A DNA stretch of 64,000 nucleotides from assembly GCA_964023205.1 (NCBI GenBank), contig OZ026842.1, forward strand, positions 33,368,992-33,432,991, given 5' to 3'. Source of the stretch: Lutraria lutraria (Eukaryota; Mollusca; Bivalvia; Venerida; Mactridae). A program made the translations under genes and the position numbers. Shown in pieces: positions 44,201 through 55,375 of this stretch (the first letter of the stretch is position 1; each line of letters opens with the position of its first letter). Under the pieces are notes generated by a model, which ran no database searches, was not told the origin of the DNA, and was given only the letters and a program-made list of their open reading frames with translations.

Positions 44201-46397
44201 GAACTGGAAATTGCATCAAATATCATAAGTCACCAAAAAAACAGTATGTCGGAAAAATGTCAGCAACCTGCAAATGGTCTGGTTGACATTCCTGGAACAC
44301 AAATGACCGTCATATGTAACTCAAAATTCAATAAGGATCACTTGTCATATTGCTTGTAATTATGATTGCTTCATAATTCTAATACTACTGTTGTTAAAAT
44401 TTGATTCAAATTGTACTGGTTGTTCAAGCAGCATATATAGTATAATTATGCCAGTGCAAAAAATGAAAGAAATGATGTCCATTGAAGCATATCTGTTCTA
44501 CATATACAGTAAAACCTCTCCAGAGTGGCCCTCTGTAGAGCAACAACCTCTATAACAACACCTTCAAAATTTCCCTAAGCTGATATTTACTATAAATTTA
44601 ACCTCTGTAAAGCAACAACCTCTAAACAACGGTCAATATTTACAGCTCCCACAGGGTGTTGCTCTAAGAGGTTGTACTGTATTTGCATGAACAGATTATT
44701 CAAACTTTGAGTAAATGATCCTTAGTAGTGTTCATTTCTAGTTAAATTCATTTAACTTCAGGTTAATCAAGGAATTATTCCAACATGCTACCATTCAAGA
44801 TGGACGATCTGTTATCTTCATTGATGAAATAGACAGCATCTGTAGGAAGAGAAGTTCCCGTGAAGAAGAACATACCAGACGTATGAAGACTGAACTATTA
44901 AAACAAATGGAAGGAGCAGATAACTCAAACTCATCAGATAAGATTTTCTTACTCTGTGCAACCAACTGTCCATGGGAACTTGACTCTGCTTTCTTGCGTA
45001 GATTCCAGAAAAGAATTTATATACCACTGCCAGATAGGTACACAAGAATTCATTTTAAATTTATTAACAACAAACATATATGCCCCCGAGGCAGCTTGAC
45101 TCGACTTGACTTCCCATACGTACAAAGCCCGAAATCATTTTATCAGAAAGACATCCAGGTTTATTAAAAGACAAGTCTCTAAATACCACCGTCCAGATTG
45201 AAGTGTTTTGAGATCAGAAATATTTTACAAGAGGGCCAATGTCTGAACAATCCAACATCATAATCTTCATCATGTTATAAGATTACTCTAAGTATTGGGA
45301 CACTTGTGTAACATGTGTAGTACTAGTATAATGTATGCTGTGTGCTTGTAAAAATTGATTTATTCAATTAATTATTGTTTCAGAGAAGCAAGAATCACTT
45401 TAATTAAGATTCATACTAAAGATAATGAATTGAACTTGACAGAGAGTGAATGGAGCACACTTGTAGATCACACAGAGGGATATTCTGGTAGTGATATAGC
45501 TAACATGACTCTCGGAGCTTTATTTGGACCAATCAGAGATGTTCAAGCAGCAACATATTGGGTCAAAACAACAGGTTTGTCTGAGGGGTTAGCCTGCATT
45601 TTGTCTGTTTCGGTATATTGTATTACAATGTTTAACAAATTATAGTATTGAATCAAGAGGTTTTGTATTGATTGTATCAGCACTACATCTAACATTAATT
45701 TCACGCACAAAAATCAAAACTTACATAAAATCCTTTCAAATAAATCTTTACAGGTTATATTGATTCATCGTTAATTTCTGTGTCTATTTAAACTGTGTGC
45801 TGTAGAACTATTGTTGTATCTAAATAGGGATGTATTGTTGTTTTTTAGAAGGTAAATATACTCCATGCTCAGCTGATGCAACAGGGGCAGTGCAAGCAAA
45901 AATGACAGATCTACCTTCAGGACAGGTACGGAAATCTTACATTTATGCATGGAAGTCTATCACTGTTCCAAGAAATAGTGTTACACCATCTAATACAGAC
46001 AATAAACCATAGAAAAACTATAAGTACTCATTATGAATTAACTTGTGAAATTCAGGTTTGAAACAAATAAACATTTTTAGACAAGCAGCTGTGTATGGCC
46101 GTGTTCACATGAAAACAGAACCGTGCCTTAAACTGAACAGGTTGACAGGCTGAATTAATATTTCACTGACATTGCTTATACTTGAGACCAATTTGTCCAT
46201 GGTCCTTTCAATGCTATTTCTCAAGTTCGGTATGTATTTCCAATCAACTAATTGATTAAATTTACTTTCAGATTCAACCTAGAAACCCAGACCTTTCAGA
46301 TTTCATGAAATCACTTCAAACTCACCGTAGAACTGTCACAGACGAGGAGCTCCAGAAATTCCGAGATTTTACCACTAACTTCGGAGAACAAAGATAA
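38256..46397 (+). CDS. VPS4-like AAA ATPase (ESCRT-III disassembly type)
   Basis: Secure exons: 41842-41971, 42323-42434, 43193-43381, 43637-43790, 44762-45037, 45384-45574, 45849-45925 and 46272-46397 (stop TAA). Two 5' exons are proposed, 38256-38298 (ATG) and a 13-nt exon 38657-38669; both have GT donors and restore the right phase, giving about 436 residues, close to VPS4. Residues 175-182 are the Walker A GPPGTGKS; then [14 protein letters not shown] (pore-loop Trp), Walker [11 protein letters not shown] from 231, sensor-1 ATN, and [14 protein letters not shown] with the arginine fingers. The TPCS segment and the C-terminal [12 protein letters not shown] helix are diagnostic of VPS4 rather than katanin, spastin or fidgetin. 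VPS4 enzymes use ATP to pull apart ESCRT-III polymers in endosomal sorting, cytokinesis and membrane repair. Odd points: residues 1-100 look helical but lack a clear MIT signature, and the beta domain around TPCS is shorter than in canonical VPS4. It is probably a divergent paralogue. Confidence 0.85.
38858..39419. mobile_element. TTAA-flanked 562-bp non-autonomous element (piggyBac-like MITE candidate)
   Basis: The element is bounded by TTAA at 38854-38857 and 39420-39423. Immediately inside are inverted termini AGGGGCATGCCC (38858-38869) and GGGCATGTCCCT (39408-39419), which match at 11 of 12 positions. TTAA duplication is typical of piggyBac-type elements. The interior has no transposase; a 66-codon open frame at 38981-39181 lies inside it and is probably not a gene. 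It sits in the proposed first long intron of the VPS4-like gene. Confidence 0.6.
39474..39487. promoter_or_regulatory. Palindromic CRE-like site (TGACGTCA core)
   Basis: The 14-bp sequence GTGTGACGTCACAC is a perfect palindrome with the full CREB/ATF consensus TGACGTCA at its centre. A second TGACGTCA occurs near 44090 (GCGTGTGACGTCACTT). Both lie in introns of the VPS4-like gene. Function is not shown. Confidence 0.3.
39613..41295 (+). pseudogene. Decayed pogo/Jerky-type transposase with C-terminal PHD finger
   Basis: Domains in order: a psq-type helix-turn-helix ([15 protein letters not shown], then [15 protein letters not shown] after a frame change near 39710); a CENP-B-type DNA-binding domain (about 39800-40050, with [19 protein letters not shown]); the start of the DDE catalytic domain ([10 protein letters not shown], about 40140-40175, first Asp); [21 protein letters not shown]; and [12 protein letters not shown] (about 40480-40520). 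The segment that should carry the second catalytic Asp (the DGH..SH block) is deleted, and a stop follows at 40531. At 41175-41295 a Cys/His pattern [13 protein letters not shown] ... FLCPLC, preceded by ECIYCQVSY in another frame, is a PHD zinc finger. At least two frameshifts, one stop and an internal deletion make it non-functional. Pogo-type transposases cut and paste at TA sites. It lies in an intron of the VPS4-like gene on the same strand. Confidence 0.8.
42448..42901 (-). mobile_element. hAT-type MITE, copy 2 (454 bp)
   Basis: It has terminal inverted repeats TAGGGCTGTGG and CCACAGCCCTA and a perfect 8-bp target duplication ATATTTTA at 42440-42447 and 42902-42909. It is the reverse-complement counterpart of the element at 12801-13254 and has the same length. 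It inserted 13 bases after the end of the VPS4-like exon at 42434 and leaves the splice donor intact. No transposase is encoded. Confidence 0.9.
44507..44679 (+). mobile_element. Pogo-like MITE family B
   Basis: TA at 44505-44506 and 44680-44681; ends CAGTAAAACCTCTCC and AGAGGTTGTACTG. It lies in the VPS4-like intron before the exon at 44762. Confidence 0.85.
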
Positions 46398-46815
46398 TTC
46401 AGAGTATACATCATGGATGTTGTATTTAATGACTTGTTTGTTATCTAATTCACTGTTAAGTTTACATTACCAAATCCGAGTTTCTTTGAGTGGGGAGGTA
46501 GGAATGGGAAGGATTCTGGTACAATGGACCAGCGTACAGTTGCACATTTAGTGCTGGAAAGGGCAGATAATTAAAGGACTAAACTCATTATATTTCTGTT
46601 CCATTTTATTGGTCGGCAACTGATATCATGGGCAGATTCGCAGTTCCACTAAACTCAATTTGCAAGGGAGATCACTGTCTGTACTGAAAAAATTCACAAA
46701 AGATGCCAGTTGATCAGAACTGATGGCTAATTTTCAGGTACATTAAGTAATAACACAGTGTGGCCATTCCAGCAAACAATTTCTGTTAGTCTTTTCCTCT
46801 ATTATCATGTTTATC

Positions 46816-46916
46816 AATAAATCACTGTACATGTATATTAAATGTTTTGTTTATCCTGAAAGTTTGTCTGTGAAATATGTCAACCATTCACATGCTTAGT
46901 ATTGATAGTAAATAAA
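46816..46916 (+). promoter_or_regulatory. Candidate polyadenylation signals of the VPS4-like gene
   Basis: AATAAA occurs at 46816-46821 and 46911-46916, about 420 and 510 bases after the stop codon. Either would end a 3' UTR of ordinary length. The next gene is convergent and ends at 48432. Confidence 0.45.
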
Positions 46917-47660
46917 GCAGACTAATTCTTACATTATTAGGTTTAATATCATCATTAACATTGAAATATATAAATGACAATATATGTATTATATAAATAA
47001 TTAATTTTTTTTTTGTAAATTAACAACATTAACATAGAAAATGACAATATACATTTGTAAATAGATTTTGCATAAATTATTACATTTGGCACTGTTGAAA
47101 ATAGCTGTAGATTAAATAAATACAACCAAATTTAACAAATATTCCAAAGTCATATATCAAACACTAGAATGCATGTTTTTGTAATTGAAATTCAAAACTA
47201 ATTAAAACAAGTACACTAGGTCATGGTATAAAACAATTATAGTTGAAGGAAACATAAGTGCAAGTATCACAGCATACAAATATTTGAGTATTTAATCCAT
47301 ATCACAATCTGTATACATCTTCAAATGTATATACAAGGTACAAGTGCACATAAGTTAAACAATACACAATACAAACATTTCACTTATGTTTCCAGACAAA
47401 ATTTGCATTTTTTTGTATTTCAGCAAAAGTTTTAAACTTATTACAATTTTCAAGCACTGCAGGTTACCCCATACAAAGATAATCATCACCTTTGTTAACA
47501 AACTTCAAAATTTTGAAGATTTATCCTCATTTTGACAGAGTTATGTTGAATGTCCAAAATCACCCAGTCATGCTTATAATGTTTCATGTATTGTCAAATA
47601 TGAGTATGCAGCCACTTCCAGCAAAGAGATATTGACAAAAATATTTTCGCCTTTCTGTAG

Positions 47661-47803
47661 GCTTGACTTAGATGTCAAATAAAGGCCACCCTGTGAAAAA
47701 AGGCCATTCATTCAAAAACTGCCATTGTTTATTTAGAACAAAATGACAAACCAATAAAGGCCACATTTATCCCAAGATTGGCCTTTGTTCACAAGTTTGA
47801 CGG
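47661..47803 (+). mobile_element. Pogo-like MITE family A, 5' end eroded
   Basis: Interior AATAAAGGCCACC words and the right end TTCACAAGTTTGACGG followed by TA; the left end is degraded. Confidence 0.7.
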
Positions 47804-48431
47804 TACTTTCCAAATTTATACAAAAACTTAATGTGTTGTCCAGTGTAACAAAATGGTCTGCATATAACGAATTTATATCATAATGTGGAGATACTTCAGT
47901 TTTAAATATACACAAAATTCAAAACAGCAACACATCACCTCAATGGCAATAATGACTAAATACTAGTAACATGGCACTTTATAGATTCAATGTAATCTGC
48001 AATATGTGATTTCCACATTAATTTTAAACTTGCAGGAGTCAAATATATTTCATCATAACATTATGACTTGTGATAATTTATCCTATATGATCAGTTCTCC
48101 ATCACCACTACACTGATCTACAAACATCACCTGTCTAATACAAGTTAGTTTCATTACCATTCACCATAACCTGTCTCTAACATGTGACCATGGCTAACAA
48201 AACCATTTCCCTTAAAGTTCATCCATTGTCAACATGTGATTTCTGTCAAGCAAACTATCTTTCATAAAGTATCATATCCTTTCTCTGTAAGTATTACATC
48301 TATATGCATGATGTACCAAAATCATGCCCTTTACACCAGTCTCCTGTAGTCAGTATTTGATTACTTAAACAACTGTCTAGCAAAGTTTTCCTGACAACAA
48401 TATTTCCTATCCGTAGGCTTGACATAGATGT

Positions 48432-51400
48432 CTATACTAAATGATCCATTCCTATCACACTGGTTTGAAGTAAAATAAGGACAACAAACAGTGACAGTAC
48501 AACCAGAGATATCAGGTATGATGGTAGAATAGGGATGTGGAATAACTTGGCCTGAAACAGAAAGATACAAGACGTTGCATTCAATAAACACATATGACCC
48601 CAGTGGCTTGCTTGATAAAATGGTAAATCAAAGATTATATGAAAGGCTATATATAATTGAAACAACAATGATACATTAGCTTATACAGGCATATTGATGG
48701 AGTGTATTTTTTCCATTCCAGTATGAAATAGTTATATTTGTGCTTTTGACGAAACATTGTCACCATTTATTCATACTAGAAATAAAAATGTCTACCTAAC
48801 TACAAACCAACATTTTTTAAGCCTCATCTGTGCTATTGTCTTTCAAAAATGACCTGAACTCTATTTTTTTGATATAGGAAAGTCAAGGGCAATAACGAAT
48901 TTAACATGTGAATACAACTCACCTTTAGTCTTGTTTGAGATACAAAGTTTAAGAATGAATCCAGCTCTAACAGAGAAGAACCTTTATAACCAAACACCCG
49001 GGTCTCTAATGCTATCTTCTTAAATCTGTTACATACAGAATTCACTCTAGCTGCCTGTAGAATGAAAAAATATAATATCAGGTCTGGACAGACTCCACTA
49101 AAACATTAAGAAATTTAGATCCTCAATCACAATAGCAAGAGATTCTGGTCTGAACAAATCTTAATTGTGTCCGCTGGGCCATTAAGACCAATGAACTAAA
49201 TGTGTGCATATTAAAGAATCAAATAAAAATTAATATAAACATACTTAAATTACTTGAGCTTACTAAAGTACTTAAATAAATACAGAGCCAAATTTCTAAA
49301 CATCCACCATATATTTGATAGCACTGGAAGAACACACTTGATTGATTACGAGGCATACCGGTACTTGATATATTCAATCCAACATTTTCTTTGAATACTC
49401 TGTTTCTTTGTGTAGACTGATAGTAAGTATTGTAAAACATAATTGATTGCTATTTTGGGTTCTTCCAAGAGGTGAATTTATAAAATCGACTTTTATTTTA
49501 ATTTACCTGCATCAAGGGTACAGCAGCAATAATAAACCACATGACAGGATAGATACTTCTATATAACCATACTTTATACTGGTTGTTCTTGTTGAGTACA
49601 AGAATACTCACACCTAGAAAAAATATTACATCAGACATTTTATAACAATAAACATTTAAATCATAATAGTTCGAAAATTTCGAAAGTTCAAAATTGTTCA
49701 TCAGTCCCAGCAATTTTCCTTCCATTTTCAATACAGATTTGATGCAATAGTTCGAAATCCAACAGTATAATTTCAGCAAATTAAATGGTAATTATAGATA
49801 AATACATATGGTAAGTGATTTAAATAAGCGCTTGATTAGATTAATACAGTTCTTTCTGGCTGTAAAACATACTACATGTACTATGTGTTAGTGTGTTGTA
49901 ATTCTTACATACCAATAATCGTCAATTCAGCAAATATCACAGAGACTAAGGCCGTCATTTTGGCGATCGGTCCATTTAAAACACTTAGATTATGTCTCAC
50001 AGACAGTATATTCTGCAATATAAAGAAACATCACATTCAAGTCAATTAAATTATCAGCTGTTTAATGGCCCACTAGTCAGCTATGGTCCTTCCAGAGTCG
50101 CCCCACAGGGAGGAGAGGTGATTACTACAGGACACCCGAGGAGAGGTGATTACTACAGGACACCCGAGGAGAGGTGATTACTACGGGACACCCGAGGAGA
50201 GATGATTACTACAGGACACCCGAGGAGAGATGATTACTACAGGACACCCGAGCATTTATATCCCTACTCATTAAATAATAGTTTTTCCTGGTTCTTTGTC
50301 ATGCCAGAGTAAAGCAAAGATACACACCTCGGCCATTTTACTGCGAATTTCTGGGCACAGGACTGTGCTTGGTAGTTGGAATGGACACTGAAAGCATCCC
50401 TGAGAAATTCAAAAGGTTGAGCCCAGAATTGAACCCATGACCTTTTGTTTAGTATTCTAGCACATTACCTCTAGACTAATCAACACCCCAAACTTAAAAA
50501 TACCCATCTGAGTTTAAGACTGGTTTTCAAACTCAAGCGATCTGATTGGTTATTACTAGGCTAAGTCCTAAGTTTGACCAATGAAAACAGAGTTCAGAGG
50601 TTGGTCTTCAAATTCTTGTATTTGATTAATTATAGAGGCTACATAATATTCCGAGACTAGTCATGGATCCCTTGGGAAGCACAAAATGTGGCCTTTATTG
50701 ACAAGTGACCTTTATTTGGAAGTCATATCGTTCTAAAAAATATATAAGTTTTTTTAATGGCCTTCATTTGGAGGTAGCCATTTTTGACAAACTATATAAT
50801 TCAGATGATCAATAATGCTTTTAGACAGAACTGTTATTTTGATAATTTAAATCATGTTACCTTCATTGCTGTTTTAAGATCTATAGACTTCTCCTGGAGA
50901 CGAAATGCAATACCTTTCACATAGAAAAGTATCATTTCACATTGTGTGTAATAGTTGGTGACCACAGCGACAAATATGGAGTTGACAATAAGGATGCCAA
51001 ATAATTCAATGCTGAACAGTATCCAATGTAACATAGGCCTGAAATATAGGAGGAATGTTGGTACCATTCAAAATATAGTAACACAGTTAAACCTATTTAA
51101 GCGTCCACATCAGAAGAAAGGCTTCCTTACAAAGGACATTCTTTTAAAAACTGTCATTAATTATAAGAAACATATCAACCTTCAAATAAAGGCCACCTGT
51201 GAATGAAGGCCACATTTTGTCTTTCCCAAAGGTGACCTTTATTCTCAAGATTGACTGTATACGACAAATCAAGAAATATGTATTGAAAGTTCAACACAAT
51301 ACATACTTCAGCAGCTGCTAAGGAATCTGATCAATTCATTTAGTAGCATAAGAAATAGTCCAGGGTTGAACCTTCTACCTGCTAGCTTAACAAATGTGTC

Positions 51401-54400
51401 CCATTAGAAAATTTGTCCCTGTTGGGATGCAAACTCACAGTAGTACAAGGTTAGTTGTTACTATTCAGGGACCACAACTACTCAAGCATGGAGGCTCTCT
51501 TAGTAAGATTTTGATTTAGCATCAAACTGAACAAAAGGTTAATAAAATTACATCTATTGATAGCTGCCATATTTTAGTTTTACATACAGACCATGAAATC
51601 CAATACTTACCCAGTTTTAATAAAGAAAGCAAGTTTTGGAAAATCAAATGCCCATTCGTACAATCCTTGCATACCTAATGTGATAAGTATCCATATCGCA
51701 CCAACTAAAAATGAGGACCTGAAAAAATGTAAACAAAGATTGATATAAATAATATAAATCATGTACATAGAGTCTATATTATGGACCAATAAATTCAAAT
51801 TTAGACATAATGACATTATTCTGGCATTACTTTTAAAAACATTTCTTAGAGTCTAAATGAGAATATTTGACCAGTATCATTGCCAGGCATAAATGAATTA
51901 CATTATACTTAATAGTTATGTACATTTTTGTATATAAAACGCAAGTCAAATATGGTACCTCATATTTCTAAGCATGCTCTTTTGTGAAGCAGATCTATTG
52001 TTGTTGGCTTGTAAAAATACCTGAAAACAAAGAAAGTCTATACAAATAAAGATTTACAATGAATGAACAATAATATATATGTATAGATTTAATATAATTG
52101 CTTGTACAAAGCAAACTCAACAGTTTAGGTATTAAACAAAACAGCCTTAGGTCTGTTACTTAGGTACTGATTTGATAGTATAGTATTCTAATTGACTAAA
52201 ATTATAAAATATTGAAATAAATATTAAGTTTACATATCAGTCAAACCTGTGTTAGTGGCCACCTCCGAATAAAGGTCACCCTGTGAATAAAGGTCATATT
52301 ATTTTATCTGGAACAAAATGACCTCTAAATATAGGTCACCTGTCAGTTAAAGGCCATATTATGTCTTTCCCAAGATTGACCTTTGTTCACAGGTTTGACT
52401 GTTCTTTGATTTTTTACTTACACTTTCCATGAGTGCATAAAGTTGTTCATTTTCTTGGATACGAAAATGATATATTCCCAGTAGGTATGCTACAAAATGT
52501 AGAACATTTGGTACCACATAAGTTGTCACAATATGATCACATGCTAGCGGAACTGTGGTCGATGATTTCGTGAGATTCTTAGAAACAACATCAGTTATAG
52601 CTGGGCCCATTGAAAATATGGGGGATGAACCTGGTGTTGTATGGTTGATAACAGGCATAGCTGTTGGTGTAGTGGTGGTTATAGTTTGCTGTAAAAATAA
52701 GAGATAGACTTAGATTAGTATTAGCATTTAATATGATCCATATACTGTTTTTCATTTATTTTCGTTGGGCTCAATTTCCGTGCTTTTTCCTTAAATGGCT
52801 ATTTCGTGGGGACATAAATTCAATGATTTAGATTTTTAAAGAGAAATGCCTTATCTCTGCATTTAAATTCATTGGGATTTGATTTCATGGAAGAGCCGAC
52901 CCACGGATTCCACGAAATTAAATCCCCAACGAAAATTAATGATTCCACAGTAATAATTTTGTTTGGTGGAATTATTTAAACAAGAAGTGCTTGTGAAACA
53001 CGGACGCCCCCTGTGACCTTGACCTTTGACATACTGATCAATAGGGGTCATCTACGTGTGATGACCAACCGACCAACAAAATCTAAAGTGCTTAGGCCAA
53101 ACCGATCTCCTTTTCTTCGAAAGGGGGAATAATTAGGACAATTCTATTTTTCAAATTATTGTTACAAAAATCTGGTGGGACGAGAGAGAAAATAACAAAA
53201 CCATGCATTTACCTCACTACCAGGAATCATAATAAATTCTACACCTAAACAAAAAGTTGCAATTTTTGGTAGGTTATTCATCAAACAATTTCAGACAGTA
53301 AGTTTCAAATAAAAATAGTATAATAACAATACCTGAGTGTCTTTGGCAACATTGAGTTTCCACTGACAGGCAATGATTTCATATCCGTATGTGTAGATGA
53401 GCATTAGAATAATAAATATTGGATATAATGTGTTCAAAAACTTCCATCCTTTACTCCCACTGTGTACGTACTCTCGACCAAATCCTCGCCAACCAATCTA
53501 CAGTGAATTATTAAGTATTAAAGTACCGATAAACTTCATATCATACAACAGTAAAGATATTATGACAGAAATACTGTGCATATTTCACTTATGGGGGAAT
53601 TCGCACTTCTTTAATCACATGTATTTCTAAACATGTACTTAGACTTAGATTACATTGGCATATGAAAGAAAAATTACAAATAAATTTTGAGCTCAGAAAG
53701 ACTCAAAGTAGTGCTCAATTAATGAGACAGGTCTCTTTGCTTCTTTACATAGCCTCAGACCTTGCCCTTGACATTAAAAAATGTTGAAACTATCAAGAAT
53801 TTGTAGGAACTAAAAAGAAACATACAAACATTAATAGTCTCCAGTAGGGTCGCAAAACTTGTCTTTTACATTCACGTAAGTGTATGGTAGTTAAGTGTAG
53901 ACTGTCATCACCATCCACATCAGCTATCTAGTTATACATAAAACAGCATATCTTATACATGTAAATAGGGCTTCAAAATTTATCAAAAATTTTTATTTTA
54001 TTTATAATATCATCATTTAATATTTGATTCGACCTAAAAAAAAGGAACTGTTTTATATGCTCATTAAAAATAAGGTACCGGTATGCAGGATGGCATTTTT
54101 TTTGGCGCATGACAGATTCGAGGTTAAGAGTCCAGCGCTCCAACTACTGGAAGTTTAGAATCAAACCGAGGATATTTACAAAGATATCTCAATTAACAGA
54201 AAGCCAAAAATGTGGCTTCATACCATAGAATGACATTTATAACATCTAACTATGCTTTCATTATACTCACCTCAACTCTGAGAGCACTGGATGCCGTAGA
54301 CTTGGTAGATAAATTTGATCCAATAGAATTAGATGTGAACATATTACCAGACAGATAAAAGTCACGCTCCTGGCTGATTTCCACATCAGATGCGGCAGGA

Positions 54401-54525
54401 GACTGAATATGTGTTGTTGAGCACATGGTCATAATATAATGACCAACATCATCTATGGATTGTGTTGTACTGTCTGACTGGTACCCGGAGTTTATGCTTC
54501 CTTCGACCCCAGCAGGCATATCACT
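48432..54525 (-). CDS. Seven-transmembrane protein resembling the gustatory-receptor-like superfamily
   Basis: Ten exons: 54271-54525 (ATG at 54519), 53333-53497, 52422-52688, 51959-52020, 51611-51718, 50861-51038, 49913-50012, 49507-49613, 48923-49054 and 48432-48551 (stop). Every junction is AG/GT and the frame stays open, giving about 495 residues. Residues 1-83 are Ser/Thr-rich and presumably cytoplasmic. Hydrophobic segments follow at roughly 103-122, 191-212, 250-268, 285-310, 350-376, 385-410 and 465-487. The loop between segments 1 and 2 is Thr-rich with sequons NHT and NLT, so it is probably extracellular and the N-terminus inside, the topology of insect Gr/Or proteins. The basic helix before the last segment (ARVNSVCNRF..., QTRLKAKLFHIPI) and the short tail fit that superfamily; the classic TYxxxxxQF motif is absent (LLQTSVIG here). 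Family assignment is by pattern only; ligand unknown. The first exon has an acceptor upstream, so a further 5' exon may exist. Confidence 0.7.
50065..50480 (-). repeat. Dispersed repeat family C, copy 2, with an internal minisatellite
   Basis: CAGCTATGGTCCTTCCAGAG, GAGCATTTATATCCCTA, GGTTCTTTGTCATGCCAGAG, GACACTGAAAGCATCCC and CCTTTTGTTTAGTATTCTAG match copy 1 at 34625-34985. The minus-strand end has a GGTTCAATTC B-box-like word, so it may be tRNA-derived. Confidence 0.7.
50109..50252 (+). repeat. Minisatellite, 28-bp unit, five copies
   Basis: GAGGAGAGGTGATTACTACA plus GGACACCC repeated five times inside repeat family C; copy 1 of that family has a single unexpanded version (GAGGGGAAGATACAAGAGAA region). 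Confidence 0.85.
50658..50795 (-). mobile_element. Pogo-like MITE family A, degraded
   Basis: Interior words AAAATGTGGCCTTTATTGAC and GGCCTTCATTTGGAGGTAGCC remain; both ends are poorly preserved. It lies in an intron of the seven-transmembrane gene. Confidence 0.6.
51084..51257 (+). mobile_element. Pogo-like MITE family A
   Basis: Left end CAGTTAAACCTATTTAAGCG, right end TCTCAAGATTGACTG with TA following; interior AATAAAGGCCACCTGTGAA. In an intron of the seven-transmembrane gene. Confidence 0.8.
51360..51500 (-). repeat. tRNA-like dispersed repeat, reversed copy
   Basis: CTGCTAGCTTAACAAATGTG, GGGATGCAAACTCACAGTAG and GGGACCACAACTACTCAAGC match the 34010 and 57795 copies. In an intron of the seven-transmembrane gene. 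Confidence 0.5.
52238..52401 (+). mobile_element. Pogo-like MITE family A
   Basis: Ends CAGTCAAACCTGTG and CACAGGTTTGACTG are perfect inverted repeats. Its right end lies about 20 bases from the exon ending at 52422. Confidence 0.85.
52975..53130 (-). repeat. Fragment of a bivalve-type dispersed repeat
   Basis: CCTGTGACCTTGACCTTTGA, CAATAGGGGTCATCTACGTG and CTTTTCTTCGAAAGGGGG recur in other copies (near 8275, 20590 and 20720). Confidence 0.55.
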
Positions 54526-55375
54526 CTGAAATTACGTACAATGAAATACTTTAGTGTATATGTCAATATAGAAAGTATGACTTATGTTACAATAAATAGG
54601 AAATATTGTTCACCTGGATGGAACTGCTGAGATCAAGTACAGACAAAATATAGGTTTAAAATAGTAATATAACATTATATACTAAACAGTCATCAAAGAC
54701 TGTCAGACATCAGTCAGTTTTGACAAGGTCTAGTACAAGTTAGAAAAATACTGGACATTTCCAGTAATATTTTGTCAAGTCCAGTATATTGTCAAGTACA
54801 ATAATATGTTTTGTTGTTTTGAGTGGTCAGAAAATGTGAACATTTTCACAACACAAACTTAACCACTAATTCAGTATTTTAGACAAACTAGGGCAAAACT
54901 CTACTCAAACCATAAAATGCAATTAGCATAAAAAGCAATTTGGCTTAAGAAAACTAGTCGGAAGTTCATAAAAATCATTTATATTTCATTAATGATGTTA
55001 TTTTATTGTAAGGTAAGTATATGAATATCAATCTAATGTCAGAGCTTAAAACATTGCAGTTAGTTTGTAAAGAGAAAATCAAATTTCCCAAAAATGTGGT
55101 TAATTAATCATATTTGTTTTCTACCAATCTTGATATAATCTCATTTTAGTGGTTAGATTATCACTGTTATCAATGTGTGGCATAAATCAGGTCAATGTCA
55201 GCTGATATCAGCATCCAACTAGGGTAGTAAACAATGACCATCCGACAGATCAGACTGATGTTCACAATTTGAACCACAACAATATTAGTACATGTGTGTG
55301 TTTTAAGATACAGGGAGCCAACTCAAATTGCCATTTAAGAGTCAGGGAATTTAAGCAAATACACACAATCGCAGT

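Larger units (their letters stand above)
46398..48431. other. Region between convergent VPS4-like and seven-transmembrane genes
   Basis: It should hold both 3' UTRs. It contains two AATAAA signals and the eroded family-A MITE at 47661-47803. Nothing else coding. Confidence 0.55.
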
